From Methylomonas sp. MK1 (lineage in GTDB: Bacteria; Pseudomonadota; Gammaproteobacteria; Methylococcales; Methylomonadaceae), in contig NZ_AQOV01000002.1 in assembly GCF_000365425.1 (NCBI RefSeq), positions 1,240,001 to 1,304,000 of the forward strand: 64,000 bases of DNA, given 5' to 3'. Within the stretch, counting starts at the first letter, position 1. Every line of letters begins with the position of its first letter. A program made the position numbers and the translations under genes. The notes under the pieces are model-generated. The model saw nothing but the letters and a program-made list of their open reading frames with translations, was not told the origin of the DNA and made no database searches. Below are positions 18,492 through 28,755 of the stretch, in pieces.

Positions 18492-21400
18492 CTAAAAGTG
18501 GGGGAATTTTAACCGTATGCGGCAACCTTCGCCAATGCGGCTTTCCACTGCTATCGAGCCATTGGCATCCTGAATCAAGCGGCGGGTGACGGATAAACCC
18601 AGCCCGGTGCCCTGGCCGGGCGGTTTGGTGGTAAAGAAAGGATCGAACATGCGGCTTTGTACCTCGTCGGGGATGCCGGGGCCGTTGTCTTTTACAATCA
18701 ACTCTAGCATTTTTTCCGCACAGCGGACGCTGATTTCAATTTCGGGTTGCGCAATCCCGCGCAGCGCATCGCGGGCATTGATTAATAGATTGATCAGTAT
18801 CTGTTGCATGCTTTCCGCTGTGCAGGCGAGTTTGGGCAAGTTTTCCGGTATCTCGGTGCGGACTTGGATAGCGGTTTTGCGCAATTCGCCTTCCAGTAAC
18901 AACAGGGTTTGGCCTAAAACCTCCTCTAGCGAGCAACTGCCGGTTTGCGTGGTTTTTTGATGCATGAACACCAGCATATTCGAAACAATGTTTTTGATAC
19001 GTTGAATTTGCTGCAACGCTTGCGCAAGGACTTGTTTAGATTTGGCGTCTTCGGTGCGGTCCGAGACAAATTCGACGAAGTTCATCACGCCCATCAGCGG
19101 GTTATTGATTTCGTGGGCCACGCCGCCGACCAGCGTACCCAGCGCCGACAGCTTTTCCATTTGCAGCATATGATCCTGATTTTCCTGTAATTGTTTATAA
19201 GCTTGGCGGGTTTGTTCCAGCAAGCGGGCATTTTCCAGCGAGATAGCGGCCTGCGCGGTCAACAGCTCGGTCATGCTGATTTTTTCCGGGGTGAATACGC
19301 CTTCGGATAGCCGGTTTTCCAGATACAGCAAACCGATTAATTCGCTTTGCTTGATGACCGGCAAACACAATACCGAGCGCAAGCCAAACGCTATCACCTC
19401 GGGGGCGTTTTGAAATTCGCCTTCGCTACAGGCGTCGCTCAGCACGACTTTTTCGTGGGTGCGTTGCACGTAATTGACGATGGCGTGGCAGATGCCGCGT
19501 ACTTTGTTCAAGCTGTAATAGTGTTTGTGTATCGTGCGTTTTTTGCCGACGTGCTGCTCGGCAGCCACCAATAATTCGTCATTTTGTTTGATCAGCAAAT
19601 AACCGTGCTGGGCTGCGGAGCTTTCCAACACGACGGCCATGATTTTTTGCATGAGTTGTGTCAGATCGATTTCCGCCGATAGTGCCAGCGCCGATTTCAT
19701 CAAATAGCTGATGTCCAGACTAGGTAAGGTAGTGGGAGCTGGCTGAGGTTTGGTTATTCTGGCACCGGTTTCCGGGCTGACGTATTGATGGCGCTCCTGC
19801 AGCTGGTTGTTTTTTGCATCGGCACGACATAAGCGGTAATGGCGGCGGGCTTCGCCGTAATAAAGTTCTGCGTCGCCCAAGCCGTGCTTCAGTAGCAGAT
19901 CAGCCAGGGCTTCGTATAGATGGCCGGTCAGCAGGCCATAGTTTTGCGCCAGCGCTAGGGCGATAGCATCCATATACAGATTGCGCGCGTCACGGTATTG
20001 GCCTTGCCGATTGGCTAATTCCGCATGGATAAACATCAGGTAGGGCTTTAGCAAGGGGCCTAGTTGCCCCCATACTTCCAGTTGCGCAAGCAAGGGCGTC
20101 ATTTCGGCGTCGATAAGCGCAGCATCCGTTTCCGACCGCAGCAGGTTCAAGATCCGAAATATATACCAAAGACGTTTCAAAACATTGTCGGTTAAACCAT
20201 GCAAATAGTTTTCCACGGTTTGCAACGATAGCGCCGCCGCACTATAGTCGCCCAGGTAATATTGGGCAAAACCCAGCAATGCGAAGTAACTGCCGGTAGC
20301 GGCAACATAATTATTGGCTTGCCAGTCAGCCAGGGTTGCTTGCATATCGACTTGCCCATTGTCGGGCTTCATCGGCAATACCCAACCGGCCATTACCGCT
20401 TGAGCCAGACCTATCGAAAACGACAACTGGTTTTTACGAGAGAATTGTAAACACTCCTCGGCGGCTTCCTCGACCCAGCGCAGGTTTTTACCCTGAGCTA
20501 TTAGATTCCACATCAACGGGCCGTAGGACAAACCGGCGTTGTATAAATCGCCGCAGTTTTTCCCGGATTGAATGGCTTTGTGCGCGTAATCGACAATATC
20601 GGCCGGGTGGCTACGCGAGTGCATATTGCACCAAACAATGCCGTTCATGCCTCTGGTCGCGCCAAAGGTGTTGGGATACTTTGCGCATAAATCGTGAGCC
20701 AAATCCTGATAGCGAAACGCCTGCGCGAATTTGCCCTGTTCGCCCAGATTGAGGCCCATGATGGAAAACGAATAAATCACCGATTCGTCCATCCCACCTT
20801 CCAGACAATGCAAGGTGGATTGGGCGGCGGATAAATACAGCTGCGGCACCAGACCGCACATGTATAAATCCGGAATCAACTCGCTATAAAAAGCCAGTTC
20901 GATTTTGCTCTGCCGCTGCTCCGTAAACGGCATATTCAGGATTTTTTGCCAGACATCGTCTTGCTGGTCGATGATCAGCATCAGATTTTCCATGCGTTGC
21001 CGGGCTTGCTCGGGATCGTCGGGAATGGACTTGTTGAAATAGGCTAAACCGCGATTGGCGGTGGCGATAGCTTGCTTGAAGTTGCCGAACGAGGATAGCG
21101 ACGTGGTCTGATCGGCCAGTGCCTCGGCTTTGTCCAGATCACTGACCGCATGCTCGATCAGCCGATTCAATAAGGCTTCCGAGCTATCGTAGCGGCCGCA
21201 CATCAAATCGGTTTTCGCCAGGCGCTGATAAATTCGAAACGTCAGCGCATAGGCCGTTTCCCAACAATCGGTCGGTAGATAATCGTGGGCTTTCAGAAAA
21301 AATTCGTTGGCGGCATCGCCGGCCAGGGCGTCCAGGGCTTTATTGCCGGCGTTGAAGTTGATATTCACCAGCCAATAGGCCGTTTCCTCGTCGACTATAG

Positions 21401-23612
21401 CCGGGCAGCCCTGATTGAGATGGGCGGCGATGGTGAATAAATTGTCCAGGCTGACAAGCTCGGTACCAGGCGGAACCACCGACAGCAAGCGATTGCCTAT
21501 GCGCCAATGGATGCCGGGGCGGGTCGCGGCGTCCACTTGCTGTAATACCGCTTCCTGCACCCGGTCGTGGACAAACTGCAAGTCGGCTTTGTTTTCCAGC
21601 AATAGCCCCATGCTTAATACCGGCTTTAAATCCTCGAACAGTTGCTCGATACGCGTATCCAGCACCAGCGCGACATCCTCCGCGGTGAAGCGGTTGCCCA
21701 TGCAGGCGCAATGGTAAAGGATGTGTAAAGTCCGGCTTGGCAGTTTACGCACTTTGGCACTGAACAGCTCCACCACGCTGGCCGGCATTTGCGTGTCGCG
21801 GATGCGGTTCATATCCCATTGCCAGTGCTGTTTGGCGTCGATACCGAGTAAGCCTTCGTTGTACAACCAGGCCAGACTTTCGCTGACAAACAAGGGATTG
21901 CCTTCGGTCAGATGCGCGATAAAGTCGGCTAAATTTGCCGTGGCGGTTAACGACGAATCCAGAATGTAGGCGACCATTTCGTGGCAATCGGCGTCGCTGA
22001 GTTCGGTCAAATGAATCTCGGTCAGCGGACCGGCGTTTTCTCGCACGCTACGGATCAGTTTGGTCAATGGATGACCACTATCGACTTCGTTGTGACGATA
22101 AGCGCCCATAAAAAACAGGTAGGGGTGTTCGCGCTGATTGGCGAACAGATTTTGCAAGAAATCGAAAGTGGCGCTGTCGCACCATTGCAGATCGTCGATG
22201 AATAACACCAAGGGATTTTCTTCGCTGGCTAGACAGGCTAGGAAGCGGCCGAACAGATTGTTGAAACGGTTACGGGCCTCTACCGGCGGCAAGGGCTGGG
22301 CCTCAGGTTGTGGGCCGATGATGAATTCCAGCTCCGGCACCACGTCTACAATCACGCCGCCGGCATGCTCCAGCGCTTCGAGGATTTTGGCGGACCAATA
22401 ATGTACTTGCGCGTCGCTTTCGGTCAGAAAGGTGCGTATCAGATTGCGCAAAGCCTGGATCAGCGAACTGTAGGGAATGTTTTTTTGATACTGATCGAAT
22501 TTGCCGGAGCTGAAATAGCCGCGATTTTTTACCAGCGGCTTTTGCAGTTCTTGAATCAGCCGAGTTTTGCCGATGCCGGATAGGCCGGATATAAACACCG
22601 AACGAAACCGGCCTTGGGTTACCTGGCTATATTCTTGGCGGATTAGCTCGGTTTCGCTTTGCCGGCCGACCATTTTCGAAATGAAAATCACCCGGCGGCT
22701 GCGGTCATGCTGGCCTATGCCAAAGTCCGATACGCTGCCGGTGATTTCGTGCTCTTTCTGGCAGCGCAGCAAATCCGCCAGCAAGCCGGACGCACTTTGG
22801 TAGCGTTTTTCCGGTTGTTTCAAAATCAGTTTGGCGATGATTTCGCTCAGCGTGTTGGGAATGCCGGGACTGATGTCATGGACTTTGACCGCTTCCTCGG
22901 CCAGATGCGAGTGAATCAATTCCAACGGATCGTCGGAAAAAAACGGCAGTCGGCCGGTCAGCAGTTCGTAAAACACGATACCCAGCGAATATAAGTCGGT
23001 GGAGAAATCGACCCGGTAGTTGATGCGTCCGGTTTGCTCAGGCGAGGTATAGGCTAAGGTGTTGCGGACAAATTCCGGATCGTAAATAAAATGACTGACA
23101 TCGCGGATGTCCAGCGGGGTGATGAAGTCGGTCAGGCGCAGGTTCAAGCTGCCGGATTGCACCAAAATATTGTGCGGTTTGATGCCGCCATGGGTGATGC
23201 CAGCATCGTGCACCGATTGCAAGGTGTCGGCTAACGAACAGGCCAGCGTAAAAAAATCGGCTAGATTCACCGCCTGTTGCTGGGTGATCCATACATTCAG
23301 TGGTTGGCCGTTGAACCAGGGCTGGACGATAAATTGATCGCCGTCGTTGGATTCCAAAGCCAACGGCGTGCAGACGCGCGGGTCGTGCAATACTTTCAGG
23401 CGTTCGATTTTTTGCCGCAGATGCCGGGATTGGTCGTCCCAGCTCGACAATAGTTTCAGGCATTTAACCACCAGCGGGTATTCCGGCACATGTTTATGGT
23501 AGCCCTTGTAAACCGTGGCTTGCAGGCTCTCGCCGAGTTTGTCGGTCAGCACGTAGCTGTCCAGTTGCGGAGCGTTTTGGAGTGGAACTGTTCGGGTACT
23601 TATGTCGATCAT
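18492..23612 (-). CDS. Giant kinase-like/AAA ATPase/GAF/histidine kinase
   Basis: 1706 residues, the architecture of cyanobacterial HstK-type multi-domain sensors. Residues about 18-285 are a Ser/Thr-kinase fold with Lys50, but the HRD position reads HGG (141-143) and DFG reads DFI (162-164), so the catalytic Asp is missing. An AAA/NACHT-like ATPase follows with Walker A GLSGIGKTR (343-351) and Walker B LVLFIDDLQW. A long helical-repeat region, a GAF domain (about 1260-1410), a HisKA with AHEINNPL and a complete HATPase (NARDAL, DNGPGIPDE, GTGLGLS) end the chain. It is soluble and first in an operon with REC-KaiB and GGDEF/EAL genes; phosphotransfer to that receiver is the likely role. Confidence 0.92.
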   Translation of the reverse strand: MIDISTRTVPLQNAPQLDSYVLTDKLGESLQATVYKGYHKHVPEYPLVVKCLKLLSSWDDQSRHLRQKIERLKVLHDPRVCTPLALESNDGDQFIVQPWFNGQPLNVWITQQQAVNLADFFTLACSLADTLQSVHDAGITHGGIKPHNILVQSGSLNLRLTDFITPLDIRDVSHFIYDPEFVRNTLAYTSPEQTGRINYRVDFSTDLYSLGIVFYELLTGRLPFFSDDPLELIHSHLAEEAVKVHDISPGIPNTLSEIIAKLILKQPEKRYQSASGLLADLLRCQKEHEITGSVSDFGIGQHDRSRRVIFISKMVGRQSETELIRQEYSQVTQGRFRSVFISGLSGIGKTRLIQELQKPLVKNRGYFSSGKFDQYQKNIPYSSLIQALRNLIRTFLTESDAQVHYWSAKILEALEHAGGVIVDVVPELEFIIGPQPEAQPLPPVEARNRFNNLFGRFLACLASEENPLVLFIDDLQWCDSATFDFLQNLFANQREHPYLFFMGAYRHNEVDSGHPLTKLIRSVRENAGPLTEIHLTELSDADCHEMVAYILDSSLTATANLADFIAHLTEGNPLFVSESLAWLYNEGLLGIDAKQHWQWDMNRIRDTQMPASVVELFSAKVRKLPSRTLHILYHCACMGNRFTAEDVALVLDTRIEQLFEDLKPVLSMGLLLENKADLQFVHDRVQEAVLQQVDAATRPGIHWRIGNRLLSVVPPGTELVSLDNLFTIAAHLNQGCPAIVDEETAYWLVNINFNAGNKALDALAGDAANEFFLKAHDYLPTDCWETAYALTFRIYQRLAKTDLMCGRYDSSEALLNRLIEHAVSDLDKAEALADQTTSLSSFGNFKQAIATANRGLAYFNKSIPDDPEQARQRMENLMLIIDQQDDVWQKILNMPFTEQRQSKIELAFYSELIPDLYMCGLVPQLYLSAAQSTLHCLEGGMDESVIYSFSIMGLNLGEQGKFAQAFRYQDLAHDLCAKYPNTFGATRGMNGIVWCNMHSRSHPADIVDYAHKAIQSGKNCGDLYNAGLSYGPLMWNLIAQGKNLRWVEEAAEECLQFSRKNQLSFSIGLAQAVMAGWVLPMKPDNGQVDMQATLADWQANNYVAATGSYFALLGFAQYYLGDYSAAALSLQTVENYLHGLTDNVLKRLWYIFRILNLLRSETDAALIDAEMTPLLAQLEVWGQLGPLLKPYLMFIHAELANRQGQYRDARNLYMDAIALALAQNYGLLTGHLYEALADLLLKHGLGDAELYYGEARRHYRLCRADAKNNQLQERHQYVSPETGARITKPQPAPTTLPSLDISYLMKSALALSAEIDLTQLMQKIMAVVLESSAAQHGYLLIKQNDELLVAAEQHVGKKRTIHKHYYSLNKVRGICHAIVNYVQRTHEKVVLSDACSEGEFQNAPEVIAFGLRSVLCLPVIKQSELIGLLYLENRLSEGVFTPEKISMTELLTAQAAISLENARLLEQTRQAYKQLQENQDHMLQMEKLSALGTLVGGVAHEINNPLMGVMNFVEFVSDRTEDAKSKQVLAQALQQIQRIKNIVSNMLVFMHQKTTQTGSCSLEEVLGQTLLLLEGELRKTAIQVRTEIPENLPKLACTAESMQQILINLLINARDALRGIAQPEIEISVRCAEKMLELIVKDNGPGIPDEVQSRMFDPFFTTKPPGQGTGLGLSVTRRLIQDANGSIAVESRIGEGCRIRLKFPHF

Positions 23613-23709
23613 GCGCTGGCGAGTGGAAATGTTAAGGCGATTTTCGCGGCAGTTCCGGGGGAGGGCTGTTTTATAATTCTAGTCTTGTTTTGACTCAACA
23701 GGATTAGCC

Positions 23710-24276
23710 ATGGCCGCGACAGCCTCCACTATGCTGCCTCTGGGCAGTATCGCCCCAGACTTTTGTTTGCCGGATACCGTAACCGGCCGCGAGTATGCTT
23801 TGCAGGACTTGAAAGGCGAGCGCGGCACCTTGATTTTGTTTATCTGCAACCACTGCCCGTATGTGTTGCACATTAAAGAGCAGTTGATCGCTATTGCCCG
23901 GCAATACGCCGCCTCAGGCATTGCGACGGTGGCGATCAGTGCCAATGACATCGAAAACTACCCGCAGGATGCGCCGGATAAAATGCAGCAGATGATGGCG
24001 GAATGGGGGCATCCCTTTGCCGCGTATTTGTACGACGAATCGCAGGCGGTGGCCAAGGCGTATCAGGCGGCCTGTACCCCGGATATTTATCTGTTCGATG
24101 CCGGTCTGGCTTGCGTTTATCGGGGCCGCCTGGACGGCGCCACGCCGAAGAATGCGGTGCCGGTAACCGGCGAGGATTTGCGCAAGGCCCTGGATCAGTT
24201 GCTGGCCGGACAGCCTATCGACGCGGCACAAATTCCCAGCATCGGCTGTAACATCAAATGGAAACATGCGGAGTAG
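23710..24276 (+). CDS. Thioredoxin-family (AhpC/TSA-like) protein
   Basis: 188 residues without signal peptide. It begins like peroxiredoxin/TlpA-type proteins (GSIAPDFCLPDTVTGREY) and has ICNHCPYVLHIKEQL at about 58-72, a CxxC pair in the family's usual ICNHCPYV form. SANDIENYPQDAPDKM and TPDIYLFD are further marks of this peroxiredoxin-like subgroup. It is probably a cytoplasmic thiol reductase or peroxidase; the substrate is unknown. Single gene divergent from the large kinase. Confidence 0.82.
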   Translation: MAATASTMLPLGSIAPDFCLPDTVTGREYALQDLKGERGTLILFICNHCPYVLHIKEQLIAIARQYAASGIATVAISANDIENYPQDAPDKMQQMMAEWGHPFAAYLYDESQAVAKAYQAACTPDIYLFDAGLACVYRGRLDGATPKNAVPVTGEDLRKALDQLLAGQPIDAAQIPSIGCNIKWKHAE

Positions 24277-24342
24277 TTGACGGTAATCCGGAGCAGGTTA
24301 CCACCCTGGTAAAACCGCCGTTTAGGTGTTTGATCTTTCCTG

Positions 24343-24362
24343 GCTTCTGCCTGTGCAGAAGC
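24343..24362. terminator. Stem-loop between convergent genes
   Basis: GCTTCTGC / GCAGAAGC, eight perfect pairs with a CTGT loop, between the thioredoxin-like and chemoreceptor stops. No T run, so termination is only likely. Confidence 0.4.
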
Positions 24363-24388
24363 GCTCTCAGACTTTGCCGTGTGCGTTT

Positions 24389-25969
24389 CTAGCGTTGTAT
24401 ATCGTCGAATTGCTCAACCAACATATCAAGTTCTTTGCTGAGTTCCGAGACACCGCCGCTGGCCGTGCTGGCATGAACCGCATGCTCTGTGGTTTGTCGC
24501 GATAAGGTGCCGACGGCTTCTACCGTTCTGGAAATTTCTTCGGAAACGATATGCTGTTGTTCGGCGGCGCTGGCGATCTGCACGATCATGTCGTTAATAA
24601 TATTGACCGATAGCGTGGTTTGTTGCAGTGATTCGGTGGAGTTTTTTCCGTGTTCCGCACCGGTTGCCGCCATTTCCCTGACTTTAGCCATTTCCTCTAC
24701 GGCGTTGTTCACGCCGGAGCGCAGGCCGTCTATCATTTTGTGAATTTCCTCCGTGGATTTTTGCGTGCGTCCGGCCAAGGTTCTGACTTCGTCGGCCACC
24801 ACCGCAAATCCCCGGCCTTGCTCGCCGGCGCGCGCCGCTTCAATGGCGGCATTGAGTGCCAAAAGGTTTGTTTGTTCGGCAATCCCTTGAATCACATCAA
24901 GTACGCCGCCGATTTTCTTGCTGTGATCGGCTACAATTTTGATGACCGTTTCGGCTTGGTCGACCGCGATCACTAAGCGGTCTATCATTTGGATGGTATT
25001 GTTGACCCGCGATAGCGTCTCCTGCGATTGCTGATTGACGTCGTTGGCGGCTTGGGCGGCGTTGGCTGCGCTGCGGGCTACCTCGCTGACTGTGGCGCTC
25101 ATCTGGTGTATCGCCGATGCAATCTGTTCGATTTCCGACAGCTGTCTATCCATTGCCACGCTGACTTGGTTGACTGCTCTGTAACTCGTATCTGCTTTGC
25201 CTGCCAAGGGCTCGGTCGCTTGAGTTAGACGGCGAATGATGGTTCTGGATTTTGCTTTTAACAGTTTCACCGCCAACAGTAATTGCCCAACCTCGCTGCT
25301 GTCAGCGGTGTAAATCTGCTGCATCACCGGATTGTCGATAACCCCGCGAGCTTCCGCCGCGGCAACTTTTAAGGGTTGTAAGACTAAAGAAACCCAGACA
25401 TAACCGGCAGCTAGAGGGGCGGCAAAAACTGCTGCCGCTACCCCAAAACCGCTAGTCTCGGTCATGTATAGGCTGACGGCGGTCGTCAATTGAATCAGCG
25501 CAAACCCGGCGGTCAGTTTGCCGGACAAACCGATGCGGCTCAGAGGCGAATCGATATTTTTGCCGTTGTTCAGTTTTTCGTAGACAGTATTGGCGCGGGC
25601 TACGCTAGTGCTGTCCGGTTTAACCCGCACCGATTCGTAGCCGACGATCTTGCTATTTTCGAAGCGTGGTGTGACAAAAGCATCCACCCAGTAATGGTCA
25701 CCGTTTTTACAGCGATTTTTGACGATACCCATCCACGGCCGGCCGCTCTTCACGGTTTGCCACAAATCGGCGAATGCGGCGGACGGCATGTCGGGATGGC
25801 GAACGATGTTATGGCTTTGGTTTAACAGCTCTGTCGTGCTAAAGCCGCTAATCTCCAAAAAATCTTGGTTAACATAATTGATGTTGCCGGCGGGATCGGT
25901 CCCGGAAGTGATGGTGGCCGAAGACGCGTAAATCACTTCACGTTGGGTAACGGGTAGGTTTTTTCTCAT
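24389..25969 (-). CDS. PAS-containing methyl-accepting chemotaxis protein (Aer-like)
   Basis: 526 residues from the ATG at 25969, chosen because [12 protein letters not shown] is the usual opening of Aer-type receptors. Residues about 8-105 are a PAS domain ([32 protein letters not shown]), likely holding FAD for redox or oxygen sensing, which is inferred from the family. Two hydrophobic segments lie at about 150-200, followed by a signalling domain with the hairpin tip [20 protein letters not shown]. There are no che genes nearby, so it would feed a chemotaxis system elsewhere. Confidence 0.93.
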   Translation of the reverse strand: MRKNLPVTQREVIYASSATITSGTDPAGNINYVNQDFLEISGFSTTELLNQSHNIVRHPDMPSAAFADLWQTVKSGRPWMGIVKNRCKNGDHYWVDAFVTPRFENSKIVGYESVRVKPDSTSVARANTVYEKLNNGKNIDSPLSRIGLSGKLTAGFALIQLTTAVSLYMTETSGFGVAAAVFAAPLAAGYVWVSLVLQPLKVAAAEARGVIDNPVMQQIYTADSSEVGQLLLAVKLLKAKSRTIIRRLTQATEPLAGKADTSYRAVNQVSVAMDRQLSEIEQIASAIHQMSATVSEVARSAANAAQAANDVNQQSQETLSRVNNTIQMIDRLVIAVDQAETVIKIVADHSKKIGGVLDVIQGIAEQTNLLALNAAIEAARAGEQGRGFAVVADEVRTLAGRTQKSTEEIHKMIDGLRSGVNNAVEEMAKVREMAATGAEHGKNSTESLQQTTLSVNIINDMIVQIASAAEQQHIVSEEISRTVEAVGTLSRQTTEHAVHASTASGGVSELSKELDMLVEQFDDIQR

Positions 25970-26181
25970 TTTTATACTGGGTAGGCAGAGATAGAAAGGT
26001 AAGTCCCCACGCAAGTGCTTGCTGACTTGGCTGTACCGCTATTGTTGACAAAGTATAAAGGGCTTTACCGCGTTTGCAAAAACCGGCCAATAATTAGGGT
26101 TTGGTATCCGCGCCGGATTTTGTTGTTAGATACCGGCGATGCACTATGCTTGCAACGGAAAAACCTAAAAAGAGGATGGAA

Positions 26182-27219
26182 ATGACAGAATATCAATCAC
26201 GGCAGTTGCAATTCAGCGGTAGCGGTGGCGAGTATTTCCGGATTTGGATCGTCAATGTCTGCTTGAGTATTGTCACTTTGGGAGTTTACTCGGCCTGGGC
26301 CAAAGTCAAACGTAATCAATATTTTTACCGGCACACTACTTTAGCCGGCGCGAGTTTTGACTATCACGGCGATCCTAAGGCGATTTTGAAGGGACGGATC
26401 GTCGCCTTTTTATTGTTTGCTTGCTATACCTTGGTCGGTAAATTCGATCAGGTGGCGGGGTCGGCTATTCTGCTGGTGATCATAGTCGCCATGCCCTGGC
26501 TGCTGATGCGTTCGCTCCGCTTCAGGCTGCATAACACCAGTTACCGGGGCTTACGTTTTGCCTTTCATGGCAGCACCGGGGCGGCGTATTTCAATTTTCT
26601 GCTATTGCCGGTGTTGTCGGCGTTGACCCTGGGTTTGCTCTGGCCGCTGGCGCAACAGCGCATGGCCCGTTATACCCGTGAAAACAGCACGTATGGCAGC
26701 GAGTTTTTTAAGTTCTTCGCCGGTAGCGGCGCTTATTACCGTATCTATTTTATGACGATATTTATCGGCGTATTAGTGTTTGCCGGTCTGATGACCAGCG
26801 TCATGTTGCTCGGCAGCAAAGAGCTGATTCCGGTGGAGGCAGACCAATTGGTGGCGATGAGCGTCTTGGTAGCCTCGATAGGTACATATTTGGCCTTGTT
26901 TTTACTGGCTTATCCCTATGTTGCGGCGCGTTTGCAGAATTTGGTCTGGAATAACACACAATTGGGGCCGCATGGCTTTCAGGCCCAGCTGCGGGCGCGG
27001 GAGATGCTGGGCATCATGTTTGGTAATGTACTATTGACTTTGTTGACCTTGGGCTTGTACAAGCCGTTTGCCGACATCCGCTTGGCGCGTTATCGCATCG
27101 AGCACGTGGCCTTATTGCCGCAGGGCAGCATTGACGATTTTGTGGCCGGTTTGCAGACTAATAGCTCGGCGGCAGGAGAGGAAATGGCCGAGATGTTTGA
27201 TTTCGATATTGCCTTGTAA
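26182..27219 (+). CDS. YjgN-family (DUF898) inner-membrane protein
   Basis: 345 residues from the ATG at 26182 (AGAGGA five bases before it). The chain opens with LQFSGSGGEYFRIWIVNVCLS and has the repeated motif LxLGxYSxWAxVKxxxYxxxxT found twice or more in DUF898 proteins (SIVTLGVYSAWAKVKRNQYF and LLTLGLYKPFADIRLARY). About six to eight hydrophobic segments. Function unknown. It abuts the M48 protease gene with no gap, stop TAA directly followed by ATG, suggesting coupled translation and joint action at the membrane. Confidence 0.88.
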   Translation: MTEYQSRQLQFSGSGGEYFRIWIVNVCLSIVTLGVYSAWAKVKRNQYFYRHTTLAGASFDYHGDPKAILKGRIVAFLLFACYTLVGKFDQVAGSAILLVIIVAMPWLLMRSLRFRLHNTSYRGLRFAFHGSTGAAYFNFLLLPVLSALTLGLLWPLAQQRMARYTRENSTYGSEFFKFFAGSGAYYRIYFMTIFIGVLVFAGLMTSVMLLGSKELIPVEADQLVAMSVLVASIGTYLALFLLAYPYVAARLQNLVWNNTQLGPHGFQAQLRAREMLGIMFGNVLLTLLTLGLYKPFADIRLARYRIEHVALLPQGSIDDFVAGLQTNSSAAGEEMAEMFDFDIAL

Positions 27220-28233
27220 ATGTGGCTCACGGCTGTTTACTACGACGGGCGGCAAGCCCGGCCGCATCCCGTCACCCTCTGTGTGGAAGGGGATAAACTG
27301 TTGTTGCAGGGCCGGGACATTGTGCGGCGCGAAGAGTTAAACGGTCTGAAAATTCCGCCGCCGCTCGGCAGCACGCCGCGCCTGATTTTGTTCGCCGACG
27401 GCGGCCGTTGCGAAGTGGCCGATCGGCAAGGCTTTGCCGAGATGTTACAGGATGCAGGTAATAGTGCGGTGGCCGGTATGGAGAACAGCTGGTGGTATGC
27501 GTTGGCGGCGCTGCTGTTAACTTTGAGCCTGCTTGCGGTTGTGTATTTGTTTGGACTGCCTTATGCGGCGCGGGTCGTGGCTGACCGGGTGCCGGTTTAT
27601 CTGCTGGAGCGGATGGATAATCAGTTTTTCGCCAGCCTCGATCAAACCTTGTTGATGCCCAGTAAACTAGCCGAGGAACGTCGGCACACCGTTCAGGATG
27701 GCATGCAGCGCCTGGTCTTGCCTCCGGGTCAGGACCGTCCGGCGCACATTGAATTTCGCGCTAGCCCGACCTTGGGCGCCAACGCCTTCGCTTTGCCCGG
27801 CGGCAGCGTACTTGTACTTGATGACTTGGTGAATTTGGCAAGTAACGACCAAGAAATTTTGGCGGTTCTGGCCCATGAAATGGGCCATGTTCATGAAAAA
27901 CATGCCTTGCGGCAAATGTTACAGGCGTCCGTGGTCGGTTTGGCGATGGCTTGGTACATTGGCGATGTCAGTAGTCTGCTGGCCGTCGCGCCGACCGTAT
28001 TATTACAAACCCGCTATTCGCGCGATTTCGAACGCCGGGCCGACGCTTTTGCCGCCGAATTGTTGCGCGCTAACGGTATTCCGGTTAGCCGGCTGGCCGA
28101 TATATTGGAAAAACTGGAGGCCGCTCATCAAACCGCCGCGCCGAAACAGCCGGTAGAATCGGTTGAAGCGCTGGATTATTTATCCAGTCATCCCAACACC
28201 GAGGAACGGATCAAACGCTTGCGCGGCTTGTAA
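27220..28233 (+). CDS. M48-family membrane metallopeptidase
   Basis: 337 residues. One transmembrane segment at about 91-112 anchors a protease domain with the zinc site HEMGH (219-223) and the downstream ERRAD (271-275) that gives the third ligand, so it should be active. The N-terminal 80 residues form a small beta-rich cytoplasmic part. The M48 group is related to HtpX/Oma1 and works in membrane or envelope quality control. The start codon directly follows the stop of the DUF898 gene. Confidence 0.92.
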   Translation: MWLTAVYYDGRQARPHPVTLCVEGDKLLLQGRDIVRREELNGLKIPPPLGSTPRLILFADGGRCEVADRQGFAEMLQDAGNSAVAGMENSWWYALAALLLTLSLLAVVYLFGLPYAARVVADRVPVYLLERMDNQFFASLDQTLLMPSKLAEERRHTVQDGMQRLVLPPGQDRPAHIEFRASPTLGANAFALPGGSVLVLDDLVNLASNDQEILAVLAHEMGHVHEKHALRQMLQASVVGLAMAWYIGDVSSLLAVAPTVLLQTRYSRDFERRADAFAAELLRANGIPVSRLADILEKLEAAHQTAAPKQPVESVEALDYLSSHPNTEERIKRLRGL

Positions 28234-28282
28234 CATGCTCGGCAGCCGGGTTAATTGATATGTATCAGGAGAACAAAAAACC

Positions 28283-28696
28283 ATGAAACGTCTTTATGTC
28301 CTTGCGCTGGTGGGGCTACTGGCAGTCGGCGGAACCGGCTGTGCCTATACTGCCAAGCCAGACCAGCAGGCGCAAAATCGCAAAGTGCATCACGTGGTCA
28401 TAGTCTGGTTGAAACAGGCTGGTGATGAAAAACTGCGGCAACAATATATTCAAGACAGTGCAGGCTTGGCTAAATTGCCGGGCGTGCTGGCTTACGATGT
28501 CGGTACACCGGCGGCGATTAATCGTGGACGTGCGAACGCTGCGTTAGATGAAAGCTATGATGTGGCGGTATCCAGCGTTTACGAAAGTCAGCAGGCTTAC
28601 GAGGCGTTTTTAAAAAATCCGGACTATCTGCGCGTGGCGCAACAGGTGCTGCGGCCCTTAGTGGATAAGTATAGGGTTTACGATTTTATTGAATGA
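28283..28696 (+). CDS. Dabb-family lipoprotein
   Basis: 137 residues with a lipoprotein signal peptide (lipobox VGGTGC, Cys at about 20) and a stress-responsive alpha/beta barrel (Dabb) domain: HHVVIVWLKQAGDEKLRQQY at the start and YDVAVSSVYESQQAYEAF later. Dabb proteins form ferredoxin-like dimers; their roles vary and the ligand here is unknown. AGGAG precedes the ATG. An outer- or inner-membrane lipid anchor is predicted. Confidence 0.85.
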   Translation: MKRLYVLALVGLLAVGGTGCAYTAKPDQQAQNRKVHHVVIVWLKQAGDEKLRQQYIQDSAGLAKLPGVLAYDVGTPAAINRGRANAALDESYDVAVSSVYESQQAYEAFLKNPDYLRVAQQVLRPLVDKYRVYDFIE

Positions 28697-28710
28697 TACC
28701 GAGCAAGTTT

Positions 28711-28755
28711 GAGTCGGGTTGGGCGCTGGCCGCAACCCGACTCTGTAGTCTATTT
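28711..28755. terminator. Bidirectional terminator between the Dabb gene and eda
   Basis: GAGTCGGGTTG (28711-28721) pairs exactly with CAACCCGACTC (28733-28743), 11 pairs, and a TATTTTTT run follows on the plus side. Confidence 0.8.
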
